Shown here: one piece after another, positions 41,033 through 48,114 of the stretch
Layout: the number at the start of each line of letters is the position of its first letter
Position numbering within the stretch: position 1 is the first letter of the stretch
Origin: Lentzea sp. NEAU-D7
GTDB taxonomy: Bacteria > Actinomycetota > Actinomycetes > Mycobacteriales > Pseudonocardiaceae
Assembly: GCF_026242055.1 (NCBI RefSeq)
Contig: NZ_JAPJDL010000010.1
Span: 62,001-126,000 of the forward strand
DNA: 64,000 bases
Reading direction: 5' to 3'
The notes under the pieces: model-generated
The model's input: only the letters and a program-made list of their open reading frames with translations
Databases searched by the model: none
What the model was told of the DNA's origin: nothing
Made by a program: the position numbers and the translations under genes

Positions 41033-41398
41033 TCAGTCGCTCAGCGCCGCGACCACCGGGCACTGGTCCCGGACGCCGTTCGCGGCGACGTCGAGCAACG
41101 CGAGCCGCACGCGGTCCAGGTCGTTGATCCGCTGCTCGATCTCGGCGACCTTGCCGGTGACCACCTCACCCACGTCGGGCGTGGTGGAGGCGGAGAGGAG
41201 CTGCTCGACCTCGGTGAGCGTGAAGCCGAGCCGAGCCGCACGGCGGATGAACCGCAAGCGCTTCAGCGCTTCCTGGTCGTAGTGGCGGTAACCGCCGTGG
41301 GACCGGGCCGTCGGGACGACGAGCCCGCGACGCTCGTAGAACCGCACGGTGCTGATGCCCACCCCGGCGGCGCGGGCCAGTTCGGATATGCGCACCAC
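41033..41398 (-). CDS. MerR-family regulator
   Basis: 121 residues from GTG 41398. The helix-turn-helix is RISELARAAGVGISTVRFYE with RRGLVVPTARSHGGYRHYDQ, followed by the dimer helix TLTEVEQLLSASTTPDVGEV. The C-terminus contains a single Cys (DQCPVV) and no paired metal cysteines. It is six bases downstream of the membrane protein gene at 41405-41764. A 24-bp palindrome just upstream of that gene is the obvious site, so it likely controls its own operon. Confidence 0.85.
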   Translation of the reverse strand: MVRISELARAAGVGISTVRFYERRGLVVPTARSHGGYRHYDQEALKRLRFIRRAARLGFTLTEVEQLLSASTTPDVGEVVTGKVAEIEQRINDLDRVRLALLDVAANGVRDQCPVVAALSD

Positions 41399-41404
41399 CG
41401 GAAA

Positions 41405-41764
41405 CTACCTCCGCAGCAGCGCGCGGAGCTGGGCCGCGCCCCAGAACAGCTCGAGCACCAGGAACCCCGCCAGCGCCGGGGTGTGCCCCTGCCACAACGC
41501 CCAGGCGAACCAGAGGCTGAACAGAGCGCGCCCGGCGGTGTCGGCGGCGATCAGCAACCGTTCCGGCCGCAGCCAGCGGACGATCGACCACATCACCACG
41601 ACCGTGCCGAACAGCGTGGAGAACAGGAGCGTCTGACTGCTGTGGGTCGTGCCGAGCAGGTCCAGCGCCACTGCGCCGGTCCAGGGCGTGACGAACGCGA
41701 TGCTCGCCACGAAGTCGTACACCGCACCGGCTCTGCCCCAGCGGGCCACGTGATCTCGGGTCAT
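41405..41764 (-). CDS. Small integral membrane protein under MerR control
   Basis: 119 residues from ATG 41764. Four hydrophobic segments: VYDFVASIAFVTPWTGAVAL, LLFSTLFGTVVVMWSIVRW, ALFSLWFAWALWQG and ALAGFLVLELFWGAAQLRAL. Function unknown. It is the first gene of a two-gene operon with the MerR-family regulator. The palindrome at 41778-41801 lies 14 bases before its start, where a MerR activator would sit. Confidence 0.65.
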   Translation of the reverse strand: MTRDHVARWGRAGAVYDFVASIAFVTPWTGAVALDLLGTTHSSQTLLFSTLFGTVVVMWSIVRWLRPERLLIAADTAGRALFSLWFAWALWQGHTPALAGFLVLELFWGAAQLRALLRR

Positions 41765-41777
41765 GCCGATCACCCTG

Positions 41778-41801
41778 GACCCTGCACCGCGGTGCAGGGT
41801 C
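41778..41801. promoter_or_regulatory. Perfect 24-bp palindrome, MerR operator
   Basis: GACCCTGCACCG (41778-41789) is followed directly by its exact reverse complement (41790-41801). On the minus strand a TTGACC -35 box overlaps the right edge, giving the overlong spacer typical of MerR promoters. It also covers the last bases of the gene at 41800-42228. Confidence 0.75.
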
Positions 41802-42228
41802 AAGCCCGTTTCCGGGTCCGCCAGAGGTACCCGGTCCCGAACACGACCGCGACCAGCCCCGCACCCCACAGGGTGAGGGACACGAGACCGGGATGGTCGT
41901 GCCGCTCCTCGGCCCGGTAGACGGTCCCGGGCTCGCCGATGTCGTACGCGCGCACGGTGCCGCCCCGGCCGGGGGCCGCCTCCAGCCTGCCGTCCAGCCG
42001 GACGTCCTCCCGGACCACCTCGCCGTCGTCGCTCGTGAAGGTGCCGTGCGGGCTGGAACAGCCGGTGCGCTTGCCGCAGTGGAAGCCCTCACCGATCACG
42101 TAGCCGCCGGACGTGCCGAGGTCGAGCGCGAACCTGGCCCCCAGCCACGCCCCCTGCGCGCAGAAGAGGACGAGCAGGAATCCGGCGACGACCGATGCGC
42201 CGATCACGCCCCGGTGGGAATCGTCCAC
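41800..42228 (-). CDS. Two-TM membrane protein
   Basis: 142 residues from ATG 42228. An N-terminal helix (VIGASVVAGFLLVLFCAQGA) and a C-terminal one (HPGLVSLTLWGAGLVAVVFG) bracket an extracytoplasmic loop with two cysteines (EGFHCGKRTGCSSP). The layout is that of uncharacterised actinobacterial membrane proteins. Its last codons lie within the MerR operator, so any regulator bound there could also affect this gene. Divergent from the gene at 42290. Confidence 0.6.
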   Translation of the reverse strand: MDDSHRGVIGASVVAGFLLVLFCAQGAWLGARFALDLGTSGGYVIGEGFHCGKRTGCSSPHGTFTSDDGEVVREDVRLDGRLEAAPGRGGTVRAYDIGEPGTVYRAEERHDHPGLVSLTLWGAGLVAVVFGTGYLWRTRKRA

Positions 42229-42289
42229 TTCCCACCCCCTGTCACCACTAACGTTGGCAGCGGAGCGTTCGTTGAGCCGAGGGAGGCGC

Positions 42290-43030
42290 GTGACCGGCCA
42301 GATCGTCCGTCACGCCGGCCGCATCGAGGCCGTGCGGGTGCGGTTCGCGGCCGTGCACAAGGCCAGCGCGGTCGTCGTCGGCGACGAGACCGTGTACGGG
42401 CGGCTGTGCCGGTGGATCATCCACGCCGTGCTGGAGAAGCACGCCCGGCAGGACGAGCTGGTCTCCTACGTCGAGGAGAACCTGCGCCTGATCGTGGCCG
42501 GGCTGTACGACCTCTACGGCGTGCGGGCACCTGGTCCCGACCTCGTGCGCGAGGCCGCCGTGCCCTCGCTGGTCGAGCCGGTCGAGGACTCGGCGCGGGC
42601 GGCGATGGAGCGGATCGGGCCGTTGCGGGACGTGCTCGACGACCTCACCGGCCTACCGGACGTCATCGCCGCGCACGCGATGACCTGGTACAACATCGCG
42701 GCCGAACAGCAGGACATGGCCGACGAGCTCGAGGACCTCCTGGAGCAGGACACCCCGCGGTGGACCGGCGCCGAGGAGCACGTGCGGCTGATGGGCCACA
42801 ACATCGAGGCGATCCGGGGGCTGAGCTCGGTGTCGGCGGCGTTCGGGGAGATCACCGAGAGCGTCGGGGTGCTGGTCGCGCAGACCCGGCGGCTCGTGCG
42901 GGAGCTGGTGATCAGCCTGGCCGTGGCACCGACGGACGCGACGCTGTGGCGGCTGGCCTGCCGGATCGCGGTGTACGGGGTGGCGCTGGAGGCCACCCTC
43001 ACGCACCTGGAGGACCGGCTCAGCGGCTAG
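42290..43030 (+). CDS. Unknown helical protein
   Basis: 246 residues from GTG 42290, chosen because GGAGG lies four bases upstream; the frame before it is shadow. The sequence VRVRFAAVHKASAVVVGDET, YGRLCRWIIHAVLEKHARQD, DVLDDLTGLPDVIAAHAMTW, VSAAFGEITESVGVLVAQTR and LWRLACRIAVYGVALEATLT is almost entirely helical, with no signal or membrane segment. It could be a cytoplasmic four-helix-type protein. I recognise no family and no catalytic pattern. Confidence 0.55.
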   Translation: MTGQIVRHAGRIEAVRVRFAAVHKASAVVVGDETVYGRLCRWIIHAVLEKHARQDELVSYVEENLRLIVAGLYDLYGVRAPGPDLVREAAVPSLVEPVEDSARAAMERIGPLRDVLDDLTGLPDVIAAHAMTWYNIAAEQQDMADELEDLLEQDTPRWTGAEEHVRLMGHNIEAIRGLSSVSAAFGEITESVGVLVAQTRRLVRELVISLAVAPTDATLWRLACRIAVYGVALEATLTHLEDRLSG

Positions 43031-43245
43031 ACCGCGCTCCGGCGGGCACGGCGGCGGGCGAGCTGCGGCAGGAACCACATGTAGACGCCCGTTCCCATCA
43101 GGACGAACAGCGGCAGCAGCGGCACGTACGACACCCACACGACGGAGCTGTCGACGGTCAGGGCGACCGCCGTGAACACGACGGTGGCCATGAAGACCAT
43201 GCTCACCACGCGGTGGAACTGACGGATTCCCTTGCTGCTGGCCAT
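43027..43245 (-). CDS. Small two-TM membrane protein
   Basis: 72 residues from ATG 43245. Two hydrophobic segments, RVVSMVFMATVVFTAVALTV and WVSYVPLLPLFVLMGTGVYM, are followed by the positive tail QLARRRARRSAV, so the C-terminus is likely cytoplasmic. It overlaps the end of the unknown helical gene on the other strand by four bases. It could be cotranscribed with the TetR gene to its right; function unknown. Confidence 0.6.
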   Translation of the reverse strand: MASSKGIRQFHRVVSMVFMATVVFTAVALTVDSSVVWVSYVPLLPLFVLMGTGVYMWFLPQLARRRARRSAV

Positions 43246-43293
43246 TTCTCGGTCCTCCCGGTCGTTGTTGGGTCCAACGGTAGGAGCGGAGGC

Positions 43294-43833
43294 TCAGCCG
43301 TGCTTCTCGATTCCTGACCGGACGATCGCGCGGGCCTCCTCCGGCGTCAGATTGCCCGTCAGGGTCAGGTGCGCGAGTCCCAGCGCCAACGCGAGCAGCT
43401 CCTTCGCCGCCGGACCGATCAGCACGGTCAGCAGGTCGACCAGCTCGTCGTAGCCCCGGCGGAGTTGCACGACCAGGTCCGGGTTCGTCAGGGCGTGCGT
43501 CTCGAACGCCTGCGCGACGCGGAACTGACGGCGTTCCTCCTCGGTCCCGGGGATCAGTTCCGTCAGCAGCGCCTCGGCGGGGGACGACTCGGCGAGGCGA
43601 GCCTGGACGCGGGCGGTGCCGAGGTCGTTGATCGCGGTGAACGCCGCCGTGAGCAGGTCGTCCTTGCTGGGGAAGTAGTGCTGGACGCGGCCCACGGACA
43701 CACCGGCGCGTTCGGCGACGCGGCGGATGCTGACCTGGTGGGCGCCCTCGGTGTCGATGATCTCGAACACCGCTTCCAGGATCGCGCCGCGCCGTTCGTC
43801 ATGGGCGGCACCCCTGCCTCGTACTGGCTTCAC
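43294..43833 (-). CDS. TetR-family regulator
   Basis: 179 residues from GTG 43833. The helix-turn-helix is HDERRGAILEAVFEIIDTEG, HQVSIRRVAERAGVSVGRVQ, HYFPSKDDLLTAAF, the TetR N-terminal pattern. The ligand-binding part has TELIPGTEEERRQFRVAQAF. The gene is divergent from the small membrane protein at 43940, and a 16-bp dyad in the gap is a good operator. Drug or lipid responses are typical for this family. Confidence 0.85.
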   Translation of the reverse strand: MKPVRGRGAAHDERRGAILEAVFEIIDTEGAHQVSIRRVAERAGVSVGRVQHYFPSKDDLLTAAFTAINDLGTARVQARLAESSPAEALLTELIPGTEEERRQFRVAQAFETHALTNPDLVVQLRRGYDELVDLLTVLIGPAAKELLALALGLAHLTLTGNLTPEEARAIVRSGIEKHG

Positions 43834-43908
43834 TCGGCTCCTCTTTTCGAGACGTTCGCATTGATTTGACCACGAGACGGGACCGCGCTATCGTTTCGGG
43901 AGTCAAAC

Positions 43909-43924
43909 CAATACGTAAGTATTG
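43909..43924. promoter_or_regulatory. TetR operator candidate
   Basis: CAATAC (43909-43914) and GTATTG (43919-43924) form a dyad around GTAA. A second, longer inverted repeat ATTGATTTGAC (43860-43870) with GTCAAACCAAT (43902-43912) overlaps it. Both lie between the TetR gene and its divergent neighbour. Confidence 0.65.
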
Positions 43925-43939
43925 ATCTGAGGGGGAGTA

Positions 43940-44143
43940 GTGGTGGAGCTGATCGCGCTGGTCCTGCTGGTGCAGGGCGGCGGCGGGTTGATCAACAACC
44001 TGGCCGGTGGGTCGAGGAGCTGGTTCGCGCTGAACTACGTGGAGATGCCGGACGCGCTGCGCGTCACGGCGTACGCGGTGATGGTCCTGCTGGGACTGGT
44101 GCTGGTGGTCCGGAGGTTCGGCTGGGACTGGCTCAGGGGCTAG
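43940..44143 (+). CDS. Small membrane protein
   Basis: 67 residues from GTG 43940, with GGGGGAG upstream. The N-terminal helix (ELIALVLLVQGGGGLINNLA) and a C-terminal helix (AVMVLLGLVLVVRRFGWDWL) suggest two membrane passes. It is divergent from a TetR-family gene with an operator at 43909-43924, so it is probably its target. Such small proteins are often exporter partners, but no partner is next to it. Confidence 0.6.
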   Translation: MVELIALVLLVQGGGGLINNLAGGSRSWFALNYVEMPDALRVTAYAVMVLLGLVLVVRRFGWDWLRG

Positions 44144-44306
44144 TACCCTCGGGCGCCATGCGGTTCCAGCCCTTGGCGCTGGACTCGGAGGGGTGGCCGG
44201 CGCCGCCGCGGGGCGTGGCGGAAAATCTCCTGGCGCGAGATGTCGATTGCGGCGTCTCCCGTTCGACGCACTGATGACAGCAAGCGCGAACACCGAGGAG
44301 AACCAG

Positions 44307-44879
44307 ATGCGCACCCTGATCGCCACCGCTTTCGTCTCCCTCGACGGCGTCGTCGAGGCACCGGGTGGCGAACCCGGTCACCGCAGCTCCGGATGGACCT
44401 TCCAGGACATCGAGTTCGACGAGGCCGCCTACGAGATCAAGGGCAGGGAGCAGGACGAGGCCGCGGCGATGATGATGGGCCGGGTCAGCTACGAGGCGTT
44501 CTCCCCGGTGTGGCCGACGCTCGACTACTTCCCGAAGTACAACGTGATGCCGAAGTTCGTCGTGTCCAGCACGCTGAAGGACGACCAGTTGGTCGACAAC
44601 TGGGGCGACATCACGATCCTGCGCTCGCTGGACGACGTGGCCGCGCTGAAGGAGACCGAGGGCGGGCCGATCTCCGTCCACGGCAGCGCGACGCTCAACC
44701 GCAACCTCTCCGACGCGGGCCTGATCGACCGCTACCACCTGCTGGTGTTCCCGGTGCTGCTCGGCGCGGGCAAGCGGCTGTTCAGCGAGACCGACAAGGC
44801 CAAGCAGGTGCTGAAGCTCGTGGAGAGCGAGTCGTACTCGAACGGCATCCAGAAGCTGGTCTACGACGTCGTGCGGTGA
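44307..44879 (+). CDS. Dihydrofolate reductase/RibD C-terminal-like reductase
   Basis: 190 residues from ATG 44307, with GAGGAG six bases upstream; longer in-frame starts are Arg-rich. Its start RTLIATAFVSLDGVVEAPGG, then MMMGRVSYEAFSPVWP, KFVVSSTLKDDQLVDNWGDI, ISVHGSATLNRNLSDAGLID and YHLLVFPVLLGAGKRLF match the RibD C-terminal/dihydrofolate-reductase-like family (YyaP type). The glycine-containing HGSATL loop binds NADPH. It probably reduces a pterin, riboflavin precursor or other ketone. Its 3' end overlaps the convergent MerR gene by 19 bases. Confidence 0.85.
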   Translation: MRTLIATAFVSLDGVVEAPGGEPGHRSSGWTFQDIEFDEAAYEIKGREQDEAAAMMMGRVSYEAFSPVWPTLDYFPKYNVMPKFVVSSTLKDDQLVDNWGDITILRSLDDVAALKETEGGPISVHGSATLNRNLSDAGLIDRYHLLVFPVLLGAGKRLFSETDKAKQVLKLVESESYSNGIQKLVYDVVR

Positions 44880-45586
44880 CGCACCAGTTCGGACAGGCGG
44901 ATCCACGCCGGCGAGTAGTCCTGCACGTGCGCCCCGAGCAGTGACTTCTCGTCGGCGGACAGCACCTCGTGCACGGTCTGCGCCGCCTCCTGCCGCAGCC
45001 GTGCCGCCATGACGTCGGCCAGACCGTCGAGGCGCGGATCGGCGGGGTCCCAGTCGTGGGCCTGGTCGTAGGTGACGTAGAACTGGCGGAAGTCCGGATC
45101 CGCCAGCTGCTCCCGCTTCTGCGCGATCCACATCAGCGCCCGGTCCGGGTAGGCGGCCGCGAGCACGATCCAGCCGTCGCGCTCGAAGCGCACACCGCGT
45201 TCGCTGACGCCCAGAACCCGCAGCTGGTCCAGGTAGTCCGTGATCTCGGCGGGCAGGAACATCCGGTCGCCCGCCCGGAGCGCGGCGACACCGGCCCTGC
45301 GCTGCTCCAGCTCCTCGATCTGCCGCGTCAGGCCCTGGCCGATCTCCTCGACGGCCGCGGCGAACTGCTCGGGCGTCGCCCTGATCAGCTCGTGCACGCG
45401 GGTCAGCGGCACGCCCGCCGCCGTCAGGGTCCTGATGCGGATCAGGTCGACCACGGCCTGCGCGGGGTAGCGCCGGTAGCCCGACGCGTCGCGTTCGGGT
45501 TCGGGGAGCAGACCGGTCTGGTGGTAGTGGCGCACCGCTCGCACCGTGACCCCGACGTACCCGGCGAGCCGCTTGATCGTCAGCAC
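44861..45586 (-). CDS. MerR-family regulator with long C-terminal domain
   Basis: 241 residues from GTG 45586. DNA-binding part: LTIKRLAGYVGVTVRAVRHY, HQTGLLPEPERDASGYRRYP. The C-terminal 150 residues (GDRMFLPAEITDYLDQLRVL, WIVLAAAYPDRALMWIAQKR, FYVTYDQAHDWDPADPRLDG) form a helical multidrug-sensor-like domain (TipA-S/BmrR relatives). It is divergent from the membrane protein at 45642, and the gap contains a TTGACC -35 with a dyad, typical of MerR targets. Confidence 0.85.
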   Translation of the reverse strand: MLTIKRLAGYVGVTVRAVRHYHQTGLLPEPERDASGYRRYPAQAVVDLIRIRTLTAAGVPLTRVHELIRATPEQFAAAVEEIGQGLTRQIEELEQRRAGVAALRAGDRMFLPAEITDYLDQLRVLGVSERGVRFERDGWIVLAAAYPDRALMWIAQKREQLADPDFRQFYVTYDQAHDWDPADPRLDGLADVMAARLRQEAAQTVHEVLSADEKSLLGAHVQDYSPAWIRLSELVRHRTTS

Positions 45587-45641
45587 CCCGTCATTGTGGG
45601 GCTTGACCTTGACGGTGCGTCAGCCTTCGAGCATTGCCGTC

Positions 45642-46415
45642 ATGTTCACGAACTGGCACCGCCCGCTCCTGGTCAACACCGCGCTCATGCTCGGACTCGC
45701 GCTGGTCGCCGCGTTCGGGGTCCTGCTCGACGACCGCGAACTGCTCGGTGAGCCGGTCTGGCTGAAACCGCTGAAGTTCGGCCTCGCGTTCGCCCTCTAC
45801 TCCGGCACGCTCTCGTGGCTGCTGAGCACGTTCACGAGAGCGCGCAGGTTCGGCTCGTGGATGGGGACGGCGTTCGCGATCGCCGCGTTCGCCGAGGTCG
45901 CGGCGATCACCGTGCAGGCGGCCCGTGGCACGTTCAGCCACTTCAACACCTCGACCGACTCGATCACCCTGCTCGCCACGCAGGTCTTCACCAACGGCGT
46001 GGCGGTGCTGTTCCTCGTGCAGCTGGCGATCGTGGCGCTGGCGCTGTTGCAACGGGACGGCGACCGCGGGCTGAAGCGCGCCGTGCGCGCCGGTCTCGCG
46101 ATGGCGACGTTCGGCATGGTCGTGCCGGTGTACTTCCTGGCCACCGAGGTCCACCAGCGCACGGTCGTCGACGCCAACGGCAGGGAGATCGTGCTGTACC
46201 AGGGACACGGCGTCGGCGAGGCCGGCGACTTCCGGGTGCCCCACTTCGTCGGGCTGCACGCGGTCCAGGTGCTGTTGCTGGTGTTCTTCGCACTGCGGAG
46301 GACGGACGAGACCAGGCGAGCGCGGCTGATCACCGTCGCCGCGCTCGGCTACACCGGACTGCTGGCCTTCGTCACGTGGCAGGCGGCCAGCGGCCAGGCC
46401 CTGTTCCCGTGGTGA
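45642..46415 (+). CDS. Multi-pass membrane protein, probable MerR target
   Basis: 257 residues from ATG 45642. Seven hydrophobic segments are visible, from LLVNTALMLGLALVAAFGVL to LITVAALGYTGLLAFVTW, with FGMVVPVYFLATEVHQRTVV and VPHFVGLHAVQVLLLVFFAL between. No transporter family motif is obvious. The upstream gap has a TTGACC -35 at 45603-45608 and TGAC/GTCA half-sites (45610-45622), consistent with MerR activation. Its stop adjoins the HAD gene stop. Confidence 0.65.
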   Translation: MFTNWHRPLLVNTALMLGLALVAAFGVLLDDRELLGEPVWLKPLKFGLAFALYSGTLSWLLSTFTRARRFGSWMGTAFAIAAFAEVAAITVQAARGTFSHFNTSTDSITLLATQVFTNGVAVLFLVQLAIVALALLQRDGDRGLKRAVRAGLAMATFGMVVPVYFLATEVHQRTVVDANGREIVLYQGHGVGEAGDFRVPHFVGLHAVQVLLLVFFALRRTDETRRARLITVAALGYTGLLAFVTWQAASGQALFPW

Positions 46416-47078
46416 TCAGGTGCACTCCCGCACGGCGGCCACGACCCCGGCGAACGAGTCGACCAGCCAGGTCGGCTCGGCGCTGAGCAGCTGGTCGACG
46501 CCGTGCACGCCGTAGGTCACGGCGATGGACGCCATGCCGGCTCCGTGCGCCATGTTGATGTCGTGGGTGGTGTCCCCGACCATGACCGCGTTGCGCGGGG
46601 ACACCCCGAGCCTGCGCAGCACGAGCAGGCCGGACTCCGGATCGGGCTTGGGCCTCGAGACCTGGTCCGCGCCGACGACGACGGAGAACTCCTCGCGCAG
46701 ACCGGCCGCGGTGAGCAGCGCCTCGGCGTTCCCGATGTACTTGCTCGTGGCGACGGCGAGCCGGAAACCGTCGTCCCGCAACGACTGCAGCCCGTCGTAC
46801 ACGCCGGGGAACACCAGCTGCGTCGCCATCGGCAGCACGATCTTGCGGAACGTCGCCTGGTAGAGCTCGACGCAGGCGGTGACGACCGGCTCGTCCTCGG
46901 ACGTCCCGAGCACCTTCGCGAACGCGGCGGGCAGCGGGAGCCCGATCGTGGCGCGGATGGTCTGGGAGTCCGCCGTGCGCAGATCGAGCTGGGCGAACAC
47001 CGCGGCGAACGTCGTGACGATGCCGCGCGGGGAGTCGACGAGCGTGCCGTCGAGGTCGAAGATCGCGCACCGGTTCAT
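46416..47078 (-). CDS. indB: HAD-type phosphatase, IndB-like
   Basis: 220 residues from ATG 47078, overlapping the IndA-like stop by four bases. The HAD motifs are present: CAIFDLDGTLVDSPRG (nucleophile Asp and acid), VATSKYIGNAEALL as motif II, RPKPDPESGLLVLRR as motif III and MVGDTTHDINMA as motif IV. In known indigoidine clusters an IndB HAD phosphatase accompanies IndA and the NRPS, so the gene symbol rests on context. Substrate and exact contribution to pigment formation are not known. Confidence 0.8.
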   Translation of the reverse strand: MNRCAIFDLDGTLVDSPRGIVTTFAAVFAQLDLRTADSQTIRATIGLPLPAAFAKVLGTSEDEPVVTACVELYQATFRKIVLPMATQLVFPGVYDGLQSLRDDGFRLAVATSKYIGNAEALLTAAGLREEFSVVVGADQVSRPKPDPESGLLVLRRLGVSPRNAVMVGDTTHDINMAHGAGMASIAVTYGVHGVDQLLSAEPTWLVDSFAGVVAAVRECT

Positions 47079-47872
47079 GAAGGGAACTCCTTCGCGTGGG
47101 CGGCGGCGAGTTCCCCCGCGACTTCGGCGGTGCTGACCATCACCGCCGTGGTCGCCTTCACGGACTCGATCTCGTCGTCGTCGATCGCGTCCGCGGGCTT
47201 CGTCGGTGTGGTCACGAGGAACGAGCCGGGGTTGCCGAGTGCCCAGTGGCTCTCGATCGCACGGGCCATCACCCGCGGATCGTCGACGCGGTGCGGACTG
47301 GGCAGACCGGAGGTCCCGAAGTAGAACGCGGGGAAGTCGTCCGACCGGTAGGCGACGACCGGAACGCAGTGCGTTTCCAGGAACTCCAGCGTGAGCCCGA
47401 GGTCGAGGGTGGGGCGGGCTCCCGCGCAGACCACCGCGACCTGGGAACGGGTGAGTTGCACGAGGTCGGGGGACAGCCGCCGGGCACCGGGGTGCACGCC
47501 GCCGATCTCCGCGCTGGACAGGAACTTCAGCTTCGCGAGCCCGGCCGCGGCCATCGCCGCCGAGACCGCCGTGGTCCCGGTCGTCCCGCGGGCCAGGACG
47601 ACCGGCAGGTCCCGGTTGTCCAGGACGGGAATCCCTGGTGTGGCGGCGAACCTCTCGATGTCGGTCTCGGAGAGTCCGACGAGGATCCGGCCCTTGTCGA
47701 CGCCGATCGTGGCGGGGACCGACCCGCTCGCGCGCACCGCGTCCTCGACCAGACGCGCGGTCTCGGCGTGGTCCCGTCCGGACCTGAGCACGCCCGACGC
47801 CAGCGCTACGACGGGCTGGCCCGCCGTGATCGCCTCGGCCACTTCCTCGCTGTACACCAGGGGAATGCGCAT
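47075..47872 (-). CDS. indA: Pseudouridine-5'-phosphate glycosidase-like, IndA-type
   Basis: 265 residues from ATG 47872, with GAGGTG upstream. The family motifs read RIPLVYSEEVAEAITAGQPV, PATIGVDKGRILVGLSETDI, VLARGTTGTTAVSAAMAAAG, FLSSAEIGGVHPGARRLSPD, LDLGLTLEFLETHCVPVVAY and SDDFPAFYFGTSGL. It is shorter than the usual 300 residues. PsuG cleaves pseudouridine phosphate. Its homologue IndA is found in indigoidine clusters beside IndC and IndB. The position in a four-gene operon (NRPS, tautomerase, indA, indB) supports the name. Confidence 0.85.
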   Translation of the reverse strand: MRIPLVYSEEVAEAITAGQPVVALASGVLRSGRDHAETARLVEDAVRASGSVPATIGVDKGRILVGLSETDIERFAATPGIPVLDNRDLPVVLARGTTGTTAVSAAMAAAGLAKLKFLSSAEIGGVHPGARRLSPDLVQLTRSQVAVVCAGARPTLDLGLTLEFLETHCVPVVAYRSDDFPAFYFGTSGLPSPHRVDDPRVMARAIESHWALGNPGSFLVTTPTKPADAIDDDEIESVKATTAVMVSTAEVAGELAAAHAKEFPS

Positions 47873-47879
47873 CGGCACC

Positions 47880-48104
47880 TCAGTAGCTCGGGGTCTTGCG
47901 CAGGAGGTGGTTCCGTTCCACGATCTCCGGCGCGTAGACCTGGTCCTGCCACGCCCGCTGCTCGACCGGTTCCAGGGCGATCGACACGACGCCCTCGGCA
48001 CAGCCGAAGGCCCGGGTCACCGCCTCGGTGATGGCCGAGACCAGCTCGGACGCCTGCTCGTCGTTGAGCGGTGCAGGGAAGTGCTTGATGTTCACGTGCG
48101 GCAT
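47880..48104 (-). CDS. 4-oxalocrotonate-type tautomerase
   Basis: 74 residues from ATG 48104. It begins MPHVNIKHFPAPLNDEQASE, so Pro2 is available as the N-terminal catalytic proline after Met removal. The rest (LVSAITEAVTRAFGCAEGVV, SIALEPVEQRAWQDQVYA) is the small tautomerase fold. It lies 10 bases after the NRPS gene and 7 bases before indA, so it is part of the operon. I know of no tautomerase in the described indigoidine clusters. It might tautomerise the oxidised glutamine-derived intermediate or an unrelated enol. That is inference. Confidence 0.8.
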   Translation of the reverse strand: MPHVNIKHFPAPLNDEQASELVSAITEAVTRAFGCAEGVVSIALEPVEQRAWQDQVYAPEIVERNHLLRKTPSY

Positions 48105-48114
48105 CCGAGCCTCC

